Below, piece by piece: positions 18,225 to 27,408 of a stretch of DNA of 64,000 bases. Below the pieces are notes generated by a model, which ran no database searches, was not told the DNA's origin, and saw only the letters and a program-made list of their open reading frames with translations. Source of the DNA: Sphingobacteriales bacterium (lineage in GTDB: Bacteria > Bacteroidota > Bacteroidia > Chitinophagales > Chitinophagaceae); contig JADJGB010000010.1 of NCBI GenBank assembly GCA_016708305.1, forward strand, positions 434,001 to 498,000. Reading direction: 5' to 3'. The position numbers and the translations under genes were made by a program. Position 1 is the stretch's first letter. Every line of letters starts with the position of its first letter.

Positions 18225-20612
18225 ATGGAGAATTTTGAGTCAGTATTGCCGGTTACAGATGAGATGCTTTCTTTCGACAAGTTCAAAGAAGGTGTTTTAA
18301 ACGATTACTATATTGTCTGCCTTAGTCGCGAAACAAGCCTTTTGGGGCGAAAAGAAGTGCTTACAGGGAAGGCTAAATTCGGAATATTTGGAGACGGAAA
18401 AGAAGTAGCGCAGGTAGCAATGGCCAAATTTTTTAAACCCGGCGACTGGCGAAGCGGCTATTATCGCGACCAGACATTTATGTATGCCATTGGCGTGGGC
18501 AAACCCAAGCAATATTTTGCGCAGCTCTATGCAGATCCTTCTCTTGAAAGAGAGCCACATAGCATGGGCAGACAAATGAATAGCCACTACACCAGCCGTA
18601 ATATTGATGCTAATGGTGATTTTTTGGATTTGGTACAAATTAAGAATATTGCCACTGACATGGCTCCCACTGCAGGTCAGATGCCCAGATCTTTAGGATT
18701 GGCTTTTGCTTCCAAAAAATTCAGAAATGTAAATGAATTAAAGCAATTTAACTCATTATCTGACAACGGTAATGAAGTATGTTTTTGTACCATCGGGGAT
18801 GCCAGTACCAGCGAAGGCCATTTTTGGGAAACCATTAATGCCGCCGGCGTATTGCAGGTGCCTCTCGTTATTTTTGTGTGGGATGACGGTTATGGTATTT
18901 CGGTCCCTCGCGAATATCAAACAACAAAGGTTCCATTTCAAAAGCGTTAAAAGGCTTTGAAAAAGAAGAGGGAACAAATGGCTTTTATATTGCCAACGTA
19001 AAGGCTGGGATTATATGGGTATGATAGAGATTTTTGAAGAAGGCATCAGCCTGGCAAGAGAAACCCATACTCCCATTTTATTTCATGTGGAGGAACTAAC
19101 GCAGCCACAAGGCCATAGCACTTCAGGAAGCCATGAAAGGTATAAGTCAACCGAACGATTGGACTGGGAAAGAGAATGGGATGCCTTTAAAAAAATGAAA
19201 ACCTGGATTTTGGACAATTCTCTGGCAGATGAAAGTGAATTGGAAAAAATTGAATTTGAGGCAAGAAAAATCGTTAAGGAAAGCCGCGACAGCGCCTGGA
19301 AGGAATATATATTGCCCATTAAAGAGCAGATAACCAGAACAATAGAAATTATCAATCAGTTCATCATAGAATTTCCGGACAAAATAAAGGAACTAAAAAG
19401 CATTTCGGCCAGTTTATCAGGATTGCGAGAGCCCTTGAGAAAAAATGTACTGAAAAGCCTTCACAAGGCGATGATGATTGTAGGCGAAGAAAATGCAATT
19501 GTTGCCAAATCATATTACAACAGCCTTTTGGAAGAAAATATCCATATTTACGACTCAAATCTATACGATAAAGGCCCAAAAAGCGCTTTAAATGTTCAAA
19601 CCACTGCTCCGGTTATTACAGATGTGTCTCCAATAATAAACGGGTATGAAATACTAAATCATTATTTCGACCAGTTATTTGAAAAAAACCCTAAGGTATT
19701 TGCTTTTGGCGAAGATCTGGGGAAAATCGGAGGTGTGAATCAGGGCTTTGTCGGTTTGCAGAAAAATACGGCGAGAATCGGATTTTCGATACCGGCATCA
19801 GAGAGTTGACAATAATCGGTCAGGCAATAGGTCTTGCGCTTAGAGGGCTAAAGCCGATTGCAGAAATCCAATATTTAGATTATCTGCTATATGCACTGCA
19901 ACCTTTAAGCGATGATGTTGCTACTTTGTTTTACAGGACCGGAGGCCAGCAAAGTTGCCCTTTAATCATCCGTACCAGAGGACACAGGTTAGAAGGAATT
20001 TGGCACAGTGGATCACCTATGGGTATGATTATCAACGCATTGCGTGGAATGTATGTATGTGTACCGCGAAATATGGTACAGGCGGTCTGCATGTATAATA
20101 CACTGATGCAAAGCAATGAGCCGGGGTTGATTATTGCACCTCTGAATGGTTATAGGCTCAAAGAAAAGCTGCCTGAAAACCTGGTAGATATGAAACTGGC
20201 GCTGGGTGTGCCCGAAATTTTGGAGGCTGGTAACGATATTACGATAGTAAGTTATGGTTCAACCTTAAGAATCGCTCAGGAAGCCATTAATATTGTAAAA
20301 CCTCTTGGCTTAAGTTGCGAGTTAATAGATGTACAAACCCTTTTGCCTTTTGACATTCATCATGACATTTTAAAATCACTGAAAAAAACGAATCGTATTC
20401 TGTTTGTGGATGAAGATGTACCCGGTGGCGCAGCAGCTTATATGTTCAACAAAGTAATGGAAGAACAGGGCGGTTATCGCTATTTAGATACAGCACCAAG
20501 AACCATAACCGGCAAGGAACACAGACCTGCTTACGGTACCGATGGCGATTATTTCAGCAAGCCGAATGCAGAACAAATTGCAGATAACCTGATAGATATG
20601 ATGAAAGAATAA
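18225..20612 (+). CDS. Fused E1 alpha-beta subunit of a 2-oxoacid dehydrogenase (branched-chain/pyruvate type), frameshifted
   Basis: About 800 residues joining alpha and beta subunits in one chain, a form common in Bacteroidota. The alpha part binds thiamine diphosphate through TIGDASTSEGHFWETINAAG and ends in a VILF-like HVEELTQPQGHSTSGSH block. A linker of about 150 residues follows. The beta part has FAFGEDLGKIGGVNQGF without the first F, then FDTGIRELTIIG without the F, and the C-terminal transketolase-like VDEDVPGGAAAYMFNK. It decarboxylates a 2-oxoacid and passes the acyl group to a lipoyl E2, which is not in the window. Three single-base shifts (about 18920, 19000 and 19770) break the frame. 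Confidence 0.85.
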
Positions 20613-20632
20613 TAGTTTTTCTGTATCCACTA

Positions 20633-20850
20633 TCATACCCGTCCGTTTTTGTGAGCGCCGAACCTTTGTGAGCAGCAATATGATTCGTTTTCAGGCTTTT
20701 TATTCCATATTGAGGATATTCAGGTCTGGCAGGGTGTGTATAGCCTTTAAAAATAAAATCACCGGTATAAATTTTTATTATTTCACCCGAAACCCTTCCG
20801 GATTCTGAGTTCCAACTGACAATATCTCCGATTTTAAACTTCTGTTTCAT
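20633..20850 (-). CDS. DUF2945 (TUDOR-like) small protein
   Basis: About 72 residues, beginning MKQKFKIGDIVSWNSESGRV and containing HPARPEYPQYGIKS and HKGSALTK, the blocks of DUF2945 (the hypervirulence-associated TUDOR domain). The uncorrected frame runs on for 26 more residues into the end of the E1 gene. The family ends just after SALTK, so I place the stop at 20633, which needs one base added in the A run near 20650. Function unknown; it may bind nucleic acid or protein through the small barrel. Confidence 0.65.
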
Positions 20851-20868
20851 TGTGTTTACAAAATTCTT

Positions 20869-21400
20869 TTAATCATAATATACCATCTCGCCATTTACAA
20901 TCCGGGCGGGTGAGGTGAAATGATGTTCTTCAATTTTGTTTTTACTCATAATATGCCAAACCGTCCATTGCTTAGATTTCAGCCAATCCGAAACCATTGA
21001 CCTGTGGCATCGCCACCACAACGTCTCGGAGCACATTATAGCCATCTTACGGGCAGCCGCTAGTTCTTCAAGTTGAATTATTGCTTTTTTGAAGGTATCG
21101 GTTTCCATAAAGTCGGCATATCCCATAAAAGATTCATTGTGCCACCGAGTATTGTGTGAATTTTTGAGTGGTTTTCGCCTGCCTCCCAAATCAACAAGAT
21201 GCAGATAATCAATTCCTGCTGATGGCAAGGACTCTTGCAGATTTCCTTTATTAAACTGAGGAAATTTTCTGGAACCGGGAAAATGCCTGATATCCACCAA
21301 CATCTCAATATTAAACACTTTTAGCATTTCAATAAATTCGTCAATAGTATGTCTGGAATGACCGATGGTATAGATGATATGCTGTTTTTCCTTCAGACAT
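20869..21400 (-). CDS. DUF488 family protein
   Basis: The DUF488 blocks are present: IYTIGHSRHTIDEFIEML, then LVDIRHFPGSRKFPQF, and the late MCSETLWWRCHRSMVSD segment, in which the Cys and the CHR motif are typical. The first 24 codons (ATG at 21400, MSEGKQHIIYTIGHS) are in frame only if one A is removed from a run near 21387; without this the frame starts at an internal Met at 21327. The corrected length of about 176 residues is normal. DUF488 is conserved but without a proven reaction; the CHR cluster suggests nucleic-acid or nucleotide chemistry. Confidence 0.75.
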
Positions 21401-21533
21401 TTTGATTTTCTGATAATTATATTTTGGGATAAATAAAGATAGTCATAAAATCAACTTAAACTTTTGATTATTTTTGGGAATTATTTTCTTTAAGCAATTA
21501 TAATTCATCAACATTTTTAAATAGAAAATTAAT

Positions 21534-22272
21534 ATGAAACAAATTTTACTCTTCACGGCCTGTCTGTTTTTGTTTTTTAATGGATACTCAAAAGAAATAA
21601 AAAAAGAAACAGAGAAGCCCTTCAATTCTAAATCAGATATGACAAAAAAAGGAAAATGGAAAAAACTTTTTGACGGTAAAACCCTTAACGGCTGGCATGG
21701 ATACAATAAAGGCAATAAACCTGTGAAAAACTGGGTAGTAATTGATGGTTCATTGGTTTGCCTGGGCGCATCCAAGGATGACACCGGTGGCGATATTGTA
21801 ACTGACGGTCAGTATGAGAATTTTGAACTGCAGTGGGAATGGAAGGTTGGCAAAGGCAGTAACAGTGGTGTGATGTATCACGTGATTGAAGATCCAAAAT
21901 ACAAAGCGCCCTACTACACCGGCCCCGAATATCAGATTATTGATGACGAGAATTTTCCAGGGAAACTCGAGGAGTGGCAAAAAGCAGGTGCAGACTATGC
22001 CATGCATTTGGCCGGGCCCAATAAAAAATTAAAACCGGTGGGCGAATGGAATCTTAGTAAAATTGTATTTAACCGTGGTCATGTGGAGCATTGGCTCAAT
22101 GGAGAAAAGATACTGGAATTTGAAGCGGATTGACGATTGGAAGAATAAAAGGGAAACAGGCAAGTGGAAAGATTTTCCCGATTATGGCAAAGCTAATAGA
22201 GGGCATGTTGCGCTCCAGGATCATGGAAACAAAGCTTATTATAAGAATATCAAAATCAGGGAGTTGCAATGA
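21534..22272 (+). CDS. Secreted single-domain DUF1080 (3-keto-disaccharide hydrolase) protein, frameshifted
   Basis: Signal peptide MKQILLFTACLFLFFNGYS, then one DUF1080 domain: WKKLFDGKTLNGWHGYNKG, GGDIVTDGQYENFELQWEW, GSNSGVMYHVIED, PEYQIIDDENFPG, VEHWLNGEKILEFE and the final GHVALQDHGNKAYYKNIKI. The frame breaks near 22127 between EFEADD and WKNKRETGKWKDFPDYGKA. Corrected length is about 245 residues. It is related to the two-domain protein at 6912-8264 and is probably a periplasmic enzyme of oligosaccharide breakdown. Confidence 0.82.
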
Positions 22273-22300
22273 TATAACTCGACTTAATGTTAATATATTA

Positions 22301-22332
22301 AAATCCCGGCCTTTTTCAAAACCGGGATTTTT
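22301..22332. terminator. Bidirectional terminator
   Basis: Stem AAATCCCGG at 22301-22309 with CCGGGATTT at 22322-22330, flanked by A on one side and T on the other. It lies between the converging DUF1080 and rplY genes. Confidence 0.75.
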
Positions 22333-22350
22333 AATATTATGTCAACAGCA

Positions 22351-22930
22351 TTATTTCTTATCGCCTGCTGCTTCCTCCTGCCTTAATTGTCTTGTCATCA
22401 CCACTGATGCAATCGGAATACGAGGAGAGTTCATAACCTCCATGTTTTCCACTTTCACATCTTCCACTCTGATGTTGCCATTAATTTCCAACTCCCTAAT
22501 AGAAACTTCAATTTCTTCTTTCAAGTCTTTAGGAAAAGTTTTCACCTTCAAAGACTTAATTTTTGGAACAAATCTACCACCGTCTCCTAACACCTTTGGC
22601 AGTTCCGGTAAACTTAATAGGAATAGAAGCGATCAGTTTTTTTCCTTCTACCAGTTCCAAAAAATCAACGTGAATCAGTTCATCGGTAACCTTATCGAAC
22701 TGCAGGTCTTTCATGATGCAATTATAGGATTTACCATCAACTTTAATGTTCACCAACTGGAAATTTGGAGTATAAACCAGTTTTTTAAACACAGTCATCG
22801 GCGCGCTGAAGTTGATTTCTTTTGCACCTCCATAAATTACAGCAGGCACGCTGCCCTGAGAGCGAATCTGGCGGGTGGCTCCTTTGCCAAATGCGGTCCT
22901 CAGTTGTCCTTCAATTGTAATTGATTTCAT
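22351..22930 (-). CDS. rplY: 50S ribosomal protein L25 (CTC form), frameshifted
   Basis: Binds 5S rRNA in the large ribosomal subunit. The N-terminal L25 domain begins MKSITIEGQLRTAFGKGATR and has VPAVIYGG and VDFLELVEGKKL. A shift near 22588 leads into the C-terminal TL5/CTC domain (VPKIKSLKVKTFPKDL, SPRIPIASVVMTRQL). The full protein is about 193 residues, as in other Bacteroidota. It follows prs by 28 bp on the same strand, the usual order in this phylum. An essential-class gene broken by one base is strong evidence for sequence error. Confidence 0.92.
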
Positions 22931-22958
22931 TTTTTATATTGTTTTAAAATTTACTCTT

Positions 22959-23930
22959 TTATTCCTTCTTCAAATTAGAGTGAATGAACAAGCCGGTAAT
23001 ACTCTTATTTTCAAAAGCGTGTTTGATGGTAGTGGCAAATAAACGGGCAACAGAAATTACTTTAATCCTTGAGCTATCTTTTTTTAAGGGGATTGTATTA
23101 CATACCACCAATTCCTCCAACACACTGTTTTCAATAATTTCGTAAGCATTGCCACTCAGCACCGGATGGGTAATCATTGCTCTCACGCTTCTGGCTCCCT
23201 TTTCTTTTATCAGTTCGGCACATTTGGCCAGTGTACCTCCAGTATCGCACATATCATCAATAATCACTACATCTCTGTCATCTACTTCCCCTATCAGTGT
23301 CATACTTGCTATTTCGTTTGCACGCTTACGACTTTTATCGCAAATCACCATGTCCACATTAAAATACGAGGATATTTCCCTTATTCTTTTAGTACTTCCC
23401 ACGTCAGGGGCGGCAAAGGTAAGGTTTTTTAATTGTAATTTTTCAATATATGGGATAAAAACTGCATGACTGTCAAGGTGATCCACCGGAATATCAAAAT
23501 AACCCTGAATCTGTGGAGCGTGCAAATCCATCGTGATAATACGGTCGGCCCCGGCAGCGGTGAGCATATTGGCAATCAACTTACTGCCAATAGCTACTCT
23601 CGGACGGTCTTTCCGGTCTTGTCGGGCATAACCATAATAGGGAATCACGGCTACAACTTTATATGCAGATGCTCTTTTGGCAGCATCAATCATCAACAGC
23701 AATTCCATTAAATTATCAGTGGGAGAATAGGTGCTTTGGATACAAAAAACATAGTCACCTCTAACGCTTTCGATGTAATTGGTGGAAATTTCGCCATCCT
23801 TGAATTTCTGAATATTTACTTTACCTAAATCACATCCGTAGATACCGCAAATTTCTTTTGCCAGTTCTTCTGAGGCATGGCCCGAAAAAATTTGGGCCTC
23901 ATGATAACCTGATTGAATCGTATTTTGCAT
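22959..23930 (-). CDS. prs: Ribose-phosphate pyrophosphokinase
   Basis: 323 residues, intact. It makes PRPP from ribose-5-phosphate and ATP for nucleotide, His and Trp synthesis. Visible motifs are FKDGEISTNYIESVRGDYVF near the N-terminus, YGYARQDRKDRPRVAIGSK with ATP-site residues, the MDLHAPQIQGYFDIP loop, and the PRPP-binding VVIIDDMCDTGGTLAK. The start is the first Met of the frame (MQNTIQSGYHEAQIFSGHAS). Together with upp and the pentose-phosphate enzyme Gnd in this window it shares the ribose-phosphate pool. Confidence 0.96.
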   Translation of the reverse strand: MQNTIQSGYHEAQIFSGHASEELAKEICGIYGCDLGKVNIQKFKDGEISTNYIESVRGDYVFCIQSTYSPTDNLMELLLMIDAAKRASAYKVVAVIPYYGYARQDRKDRPRVAIGSKLIANMLTAAGADRIITMDLHAPQIQGYFDIPVDHLDSHAVFIPYIEKLQLKNLTFAAPDVGSTKRIREISSYFNVDMVICDKSRKRANEIASMTLIGEVDDRDVVIIDDMCDTGGTLAKCAELIKEKGARSVRAMITHPVLSGNAYEIIENSVLEELVVCNTIPLKKDSSRIKVISVARLFATTIKHAFENKSITGLFIHSNLKKE

Positions 23931-24255
23931 TTAACTTAACAATATTACGGCGAAGATATTAATTAGCAGATTTTTAACCAAAGTGTTTTTAGCCTACAGG
24001 TAAGTTATCCACAAATGTTATGCACATTTTCTTTGAAATTTAATAAGGGGGATTAATAAGACGTTAGTATTTAGATGTTAGACATAAGTGTCCAGCGATT
24101 TCACTTCAAAAAGGAGAATTTCCTCATTTTGTATCCAAATATAATTTCCAATACATTGATTATCAGTTAAAATTAATCTTTTTAACTTTTTCAAATGCCA
24201 ATAAAAACAGCCTTTTTGTTAAGCCTATTATTCTAATTCACTAATATTTACTCCA
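23931..24255. other. Intergenic gap with a single DnaA-box match
   Basis: 325 bp without a gene. The only notable element is TTATCCACA at 24005-24013, a perfect DnaA-box sequence; another copy in inverse orientation is at 4506-4514. There are no clustered boxes or AT-rich unwinding repeats, so this is not evidence of an origin. Confidence 0.5.
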
Positions 24256-26409
24256 TTAAGGTACCGACACACCAGAGGAGTTGTTTTTGGCTACATTTTC
24301 CATATTTATCATGCCATCCATCACTCTTACAGCCTGACCAAGATAAATATCTTCGCTAAGGCTTTTTAACCAGGCTTTTACCCTTTCCTGTTTGTTTTTA
24401 TCGTCGGCATATTTGTTTTGCTCATTGGGGAGCAAAGAAACATTAAGCCTATTTTTCAGCTTCATAACTGCTTCAATTTGAGATACTTTTTCTTTTATCT
24501 CTTTCTTTTCATTTCTGTAATCGTCGATATTCAGGGAATAGCTTTTATCATTCTCGCGAGACAACCATGCGCTGTTATCCTTTATGATGGCGAAAGCACT
24601 GTTCTGTGCCAAGCGCTCATTGCTTTCCTGCTGTATGGCTTTCAGATCAAAGGATGCAGGCCATTTTTTGAAGCTGGCTTTTGAAATTTCATCATAAGGC
24701 AATGCGTCTTCATTGTCTTTTTCACGCAATTTCAAGGTTTCAATCTGGCTTGGCAGAATAATATCCGACTCCACTCCTTTCAATTGAGTAGAACCTCCGT
24801 TTATACGGTAAAACTTCTGCAAGGTAAGTTTTAATGTTCCAAGCTCCGATTCGCCAAAAGTGAAACCGTTTTTGGCATCAAGGCCAATATTTCGTTGCAC
24901 TGTTCCTTTACCATAAGTAGAAGTGCTTCCAATAATTACCCCTCTGCCATAATCCTGAATTGCGGCTGCAAAAATTTCGGATGCCGATGCGCTGAATTCA
25001 TTTACCAAAACCGCCAATGGTCCCGAATACAACACGCCAGTTTCATTATCTTTTAAAATTGTTGGGCGATTATTCCTGTCCTTTACCTGAACCACAGGGC
25101 CCTGGTTAATAAATAAGCCTACCATTTGCACCACATCGTAAAGAGAGCCACCACCATTGTTTCTCAAATCTAAAATAATTCCATCCACTTTGTCTGCCAT
25201 CAGTTTCTTTACTTCTTTTTCCACGTCCAAATAGCTTCTTCTGCCATTGGCATCATCAAAAGCAGCATAAAACTCCGGCAAATAAATGATACCGATATTA
25301 GAATGGCTTGCGCTGTCTTTAATGATGGCGCTTCGAGCAAATGTGTCAATATCATTTTCAATTTTCTCTCTTTTCAGTTTTACTACTTTGATACTTCCAT
25401 CAGGTTTTTTAATGGTAAGGATTACGGTGCTTCCTTCTTTACCTCTGATGAGTTTTACTGCATCCTGAACCATATAACCAAACAAGTCCACTGCTGAGTC
25501 ATCTCCCTGAGCCACTTTTGCAATTAAATCTCCGGGTTGAATAACTCCCGATTTTGCAGCAGGGCTGCCTACATTTACACTCGTTATTTTAATGCCGGCA
25601 TCCGTATATTGAAGCGCAGCGCCAATTCCATAAAAACTACCGCTCATTGCTTCATCAAAGTACCTTTTATCCTGTGGTGGCATAAATTCGGTATGAGGAT
25701 CCATCGTGCTCGCTATCGCATCTACAAACATGTTGAACATGTCGTCTTCGGTATATTTCACCTTAAAACGATTGAAAAAACGGTTGATAATCGTATCTGT
25801 TTTTATTCTCGCATCCTTTTCAAATTGTACATCAGTTTTCACCGCATAATCTTTCTTTCCTTTGTTAGCCTGTCTTTCATCATGTAAGTCCACATACCGC
25901 TCAAGAGCCAGATATTTCAGTTTTTTGCGCCAGCGGTCTTTCCTTTCATTTTCGTTTAGCGAAAAATCCAATTTTGTACCGTCTTGAACTATCTCTTCTA
26001 TTGTTGTAAAATCAAAAGGTTTTGATAAAATATCTTTGCTCCATTGAGAAGCTACATTTACCCTGTCAGCAAAAACTTTTGATATTGCCTTAAAACTTTC
26101 CACAGGAGCGCCTTTTAGTTCATCATCAATTCGGCTGCCAAAGTTTTTGTTTAATAAGTCAATATCAGATTTTAAGAATAGATTTTTCTCACCATCAAGC
26201 ATCTCTATATATCTATTAAACACTTTTTTGGAAAAATTGTCATCAATGGGTTGCGGGCTATAGTGCCCCTGTGTAAGAATTTGCTCCACTAACCTCATAA
26301 TCTGTTCATACTTGCCAATGGGAGGCACTTCCTTGGCAAGGGAAGAGTTGAAAGTGAAAAACGAAATGAATAAAACCAATATTATAACCAAAAAAGGTAG
26401 CCGTTTCAT
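24256..26409 (-). CDS. Tail-specific (C-terminal processing) protease, S41 family
   Basis: About 717 residues, intact. I use the Met at 26409 (MKRLPFLVIILVLFISFF), which starts a signal peptide or membrane anchor. An N-terminal helical region is followed by a PDZ domain near residues 240-330 (YGIGAALQYTDAGIKITSV, SPAAKSGVIQPGD). The S41 catalytic core follows: ILDLRNNGGGSLYDVV, the Ser in NEFSASASEIFAAA and the Lys in TYGKGTVQ. The C-terminal DUF3340-like part continues to the end. Prc-type enzymes degrade or trim periplasmic proteins from their C-termini. This is one of the long genes in the window with no shift. Confidence 0.93.
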   Translation of the reverse strand: MKRLPFLVIILVLFISFFTFNSSLAKEVPPIGKYEQIMRLVEQILTQGHYSPQPIDDNFSKKVFNRYIEMLDGEKNLFLKSDIDLLNKNFGSRIDDELKGAPVESFKAISKVFADRVNVASQWSKDILSKPFDFTTIEEIVQDGTKLDFSLNENERKDRWRKKLKYLALERYVDLHDERQANKGKKDYAVKTDVQFEKDARIKTDTIINRFFNRFKVKYTEDDMFNMFVDAIASTMDPHTEFMPPQDKRYFDEAMSGSFYGIGAALQYTDAGIKITSVNVGSPAAKSGVIQPGDLIAKVAQGDDSAVDLFGYMVQDAVKLIRGKEGSTVILTIKKPDGSIKVVKLKREKIENDIDTFARSAIIKDSASHSNIGIIYLPEFYAAFDDANGRRSYLDVEKEVKKLMADKVDGIILDLRNNGGGSLYDVVQMVGLFINQGPVVQVKDRNNRPTILKDNETGVLYSGPLAVLVNEFSASASEIFAAAIQDYGRGVIIGSTSTYGKGTVQRNIGLDAKNGFTFGESELGTLKLTLQKFYRINGGSTQLKGVESDIILPSQIETLKLREKDNEDALPYDEISKASFKKWPASFDLKAIQQESNERLAQNSAFAIIKDNSAWLSRENDKSYSLNIDDYRNEKKEIKEKVSQIEAVMKLKNRLNVSLLPNEQNKYADDKNKQERVKAWLKSLSEDIYLGQAVRVMDGMINMENVAKNNSSGVSVP

Positions 26410-26594
26410 ATCGAAAATATATTTAAAAAGGTTGCTCACGCTTCAAATTTAATACTTAAAAACCAAGCGGAAAGAATAATGTTCAATATTTAGCAATTGT
26501 TTTTAAATATTATAATATTTTGAAGCATATTTGCTTTACCAATTATTGACTACAAATAAATGAATAAAATAGCACACAATTCAAATTATTTACA

Positions 26595-26602
26595 TAAATT
26601 TG
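26595..26602 (+). promoter_or_regulatory. Promoter -7 box candidate for tRNA-His
   Basis: TAAATTTG matches TAnnTTTG and lies 16 bases before the mature 5' end of the tRNA. No clear -33 element is seen. Confidence 0.45.
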
Positions 26603-26618
26603 CATCCCCTATTTACAT

Positions 26619-26693
26619 GGTGGCTATAGCTCAGTTGGTTAGAGTATCAGATTGTGGTTCTGAGGGTCGCCGGTTCGAACCCGGTTAGCCACC
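26619..26693 (+). tRNA. tRNA-His (GUG anticodon)
   Basis: A cloverleaf can be drawn: acceptor GTGGCTA paired with TAGCCAC, D arm with AGCTCAGTTGGTTAGAG, anticodon GTG in CAGATTGTGGTTCTG, and T arm CGGTTCGAACCCG. A G precedes the acceptor stem at 26619 opposite a C discriminator, the G-1:C73 pair specific to tRNA-His. CCA is not encoded. A strong terminator follows at once, so this is a single-gene transcript. Confidence 0.96.
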
Positions 26694-26694
26694 C

Positions 26695-26722
26695 AAAACC
26701 CCGAAAAAGCGGGGTTTTTTTT
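26695..26722 (+). terminator. Rho-independent terminator of tRNA-His
   Basis: Stem CCCCG/CGGGG with a 6-base loop and a run of 8 T. Confidence 0.9.
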
Positions 26723-26739
26723 ATACTTAAATATTTCTG

Positions 26740-27294
26740 ATGAATCTTTGGCTTTTATTAATTCCTGTTTTATCCACTCTGGCAGGATGGTTTTTTAACG
26801 CTTTAGCCGGTAATTACCTATTAAATGTTTATTTAAAGAAAAAAGAAACCGATATCTCCAACCAAATTAGTCAATTAATTGTTAGCCATTTGTCTTTGAA
26901 CAATTTGAAAGAAAAAATGAGTAACCCAACCCTGATAGAAAAGGCAATGCCCATGATAGAAACCCACATTGACGAATTTTTGAATATCAAACTGAAAGAA
27001 GAAATTCCGATGCTGGGGATGTTTATTACCAATAAAACAACCGACAAGGTAAAAGAGATATTTATCAATCAACTGAAGATGCTTTTTCCAAAGGTAATGC
27101 AGCAAATTACAGACAATATTTCTACAGACCTGAACGCTGAAAGGCTGGCAGACAAACTATTAGAAAACGAAACTATACATTTGAAAATCAAAGACATAAT
27201 TAAACCTCATCTAAAAAAAGCCAGACTCTTTGGAGCTACAACCGGTTTTTTGATAGGTATTATTAATTTAATTATTGTATTGCTCATTTTTTGA
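26740..27294 (+). CDS. Short DUF445 family membrane protein
   Basis: 184 residues, intact. One membrane helix at each end (LWLLLIPVLSTLAGWFFNAL and TTGFLIGIINLIIVLLIF) encloses a helical, charged middle. The N-terminal helix followed by repeated amphipathic helices fits DUF445, a widespread family of unknown function of which this is a short form. It starts 17 bp after the tRNA-His terminator and has no obvious partner gene. Confidence 0.65.
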   Translation: MNLWLLLIPVLSTLAGWFFNALAGNYLLNVYLKKKETDISNQISQLIVSHLSLNNLKEKMSNPTLIEKAMPMIETHIDEFLNIKLKEEIPMLGMFITNKTTDKVKEIFINQLKMLFPKVMQQITDNISTDLNAERLADKLLENETIHLKIKDIIKPHLKKARLFGATTGFLIGIINLIIVLLIF

Positions 27295-27408
27295 AATATA
27301 ATGGTTTTTACCATTTATATCGGTTTCTGAGCATTTATCATTTTTAAGAATTTATTGCAGCAGTAAACCTCATATTTGCATCTCAAAAGCTAAAATCGAC
27401 AAAATCGT

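Noticed and set aside
18225..20612. Programmed frameshifting in the E1 gene
   Set aside because: The three shifts lie at unrelated sites without slippery-site or stem signals, and similar shifts occur in many unrelated genes of the window.
24005..24013. Possible replication origin from a DnaA box
   Set aside because: Only one box here and one at 4506-4514, about 19 kb apart; no cluster, no unwinding region, no dnaA or other origin genes.
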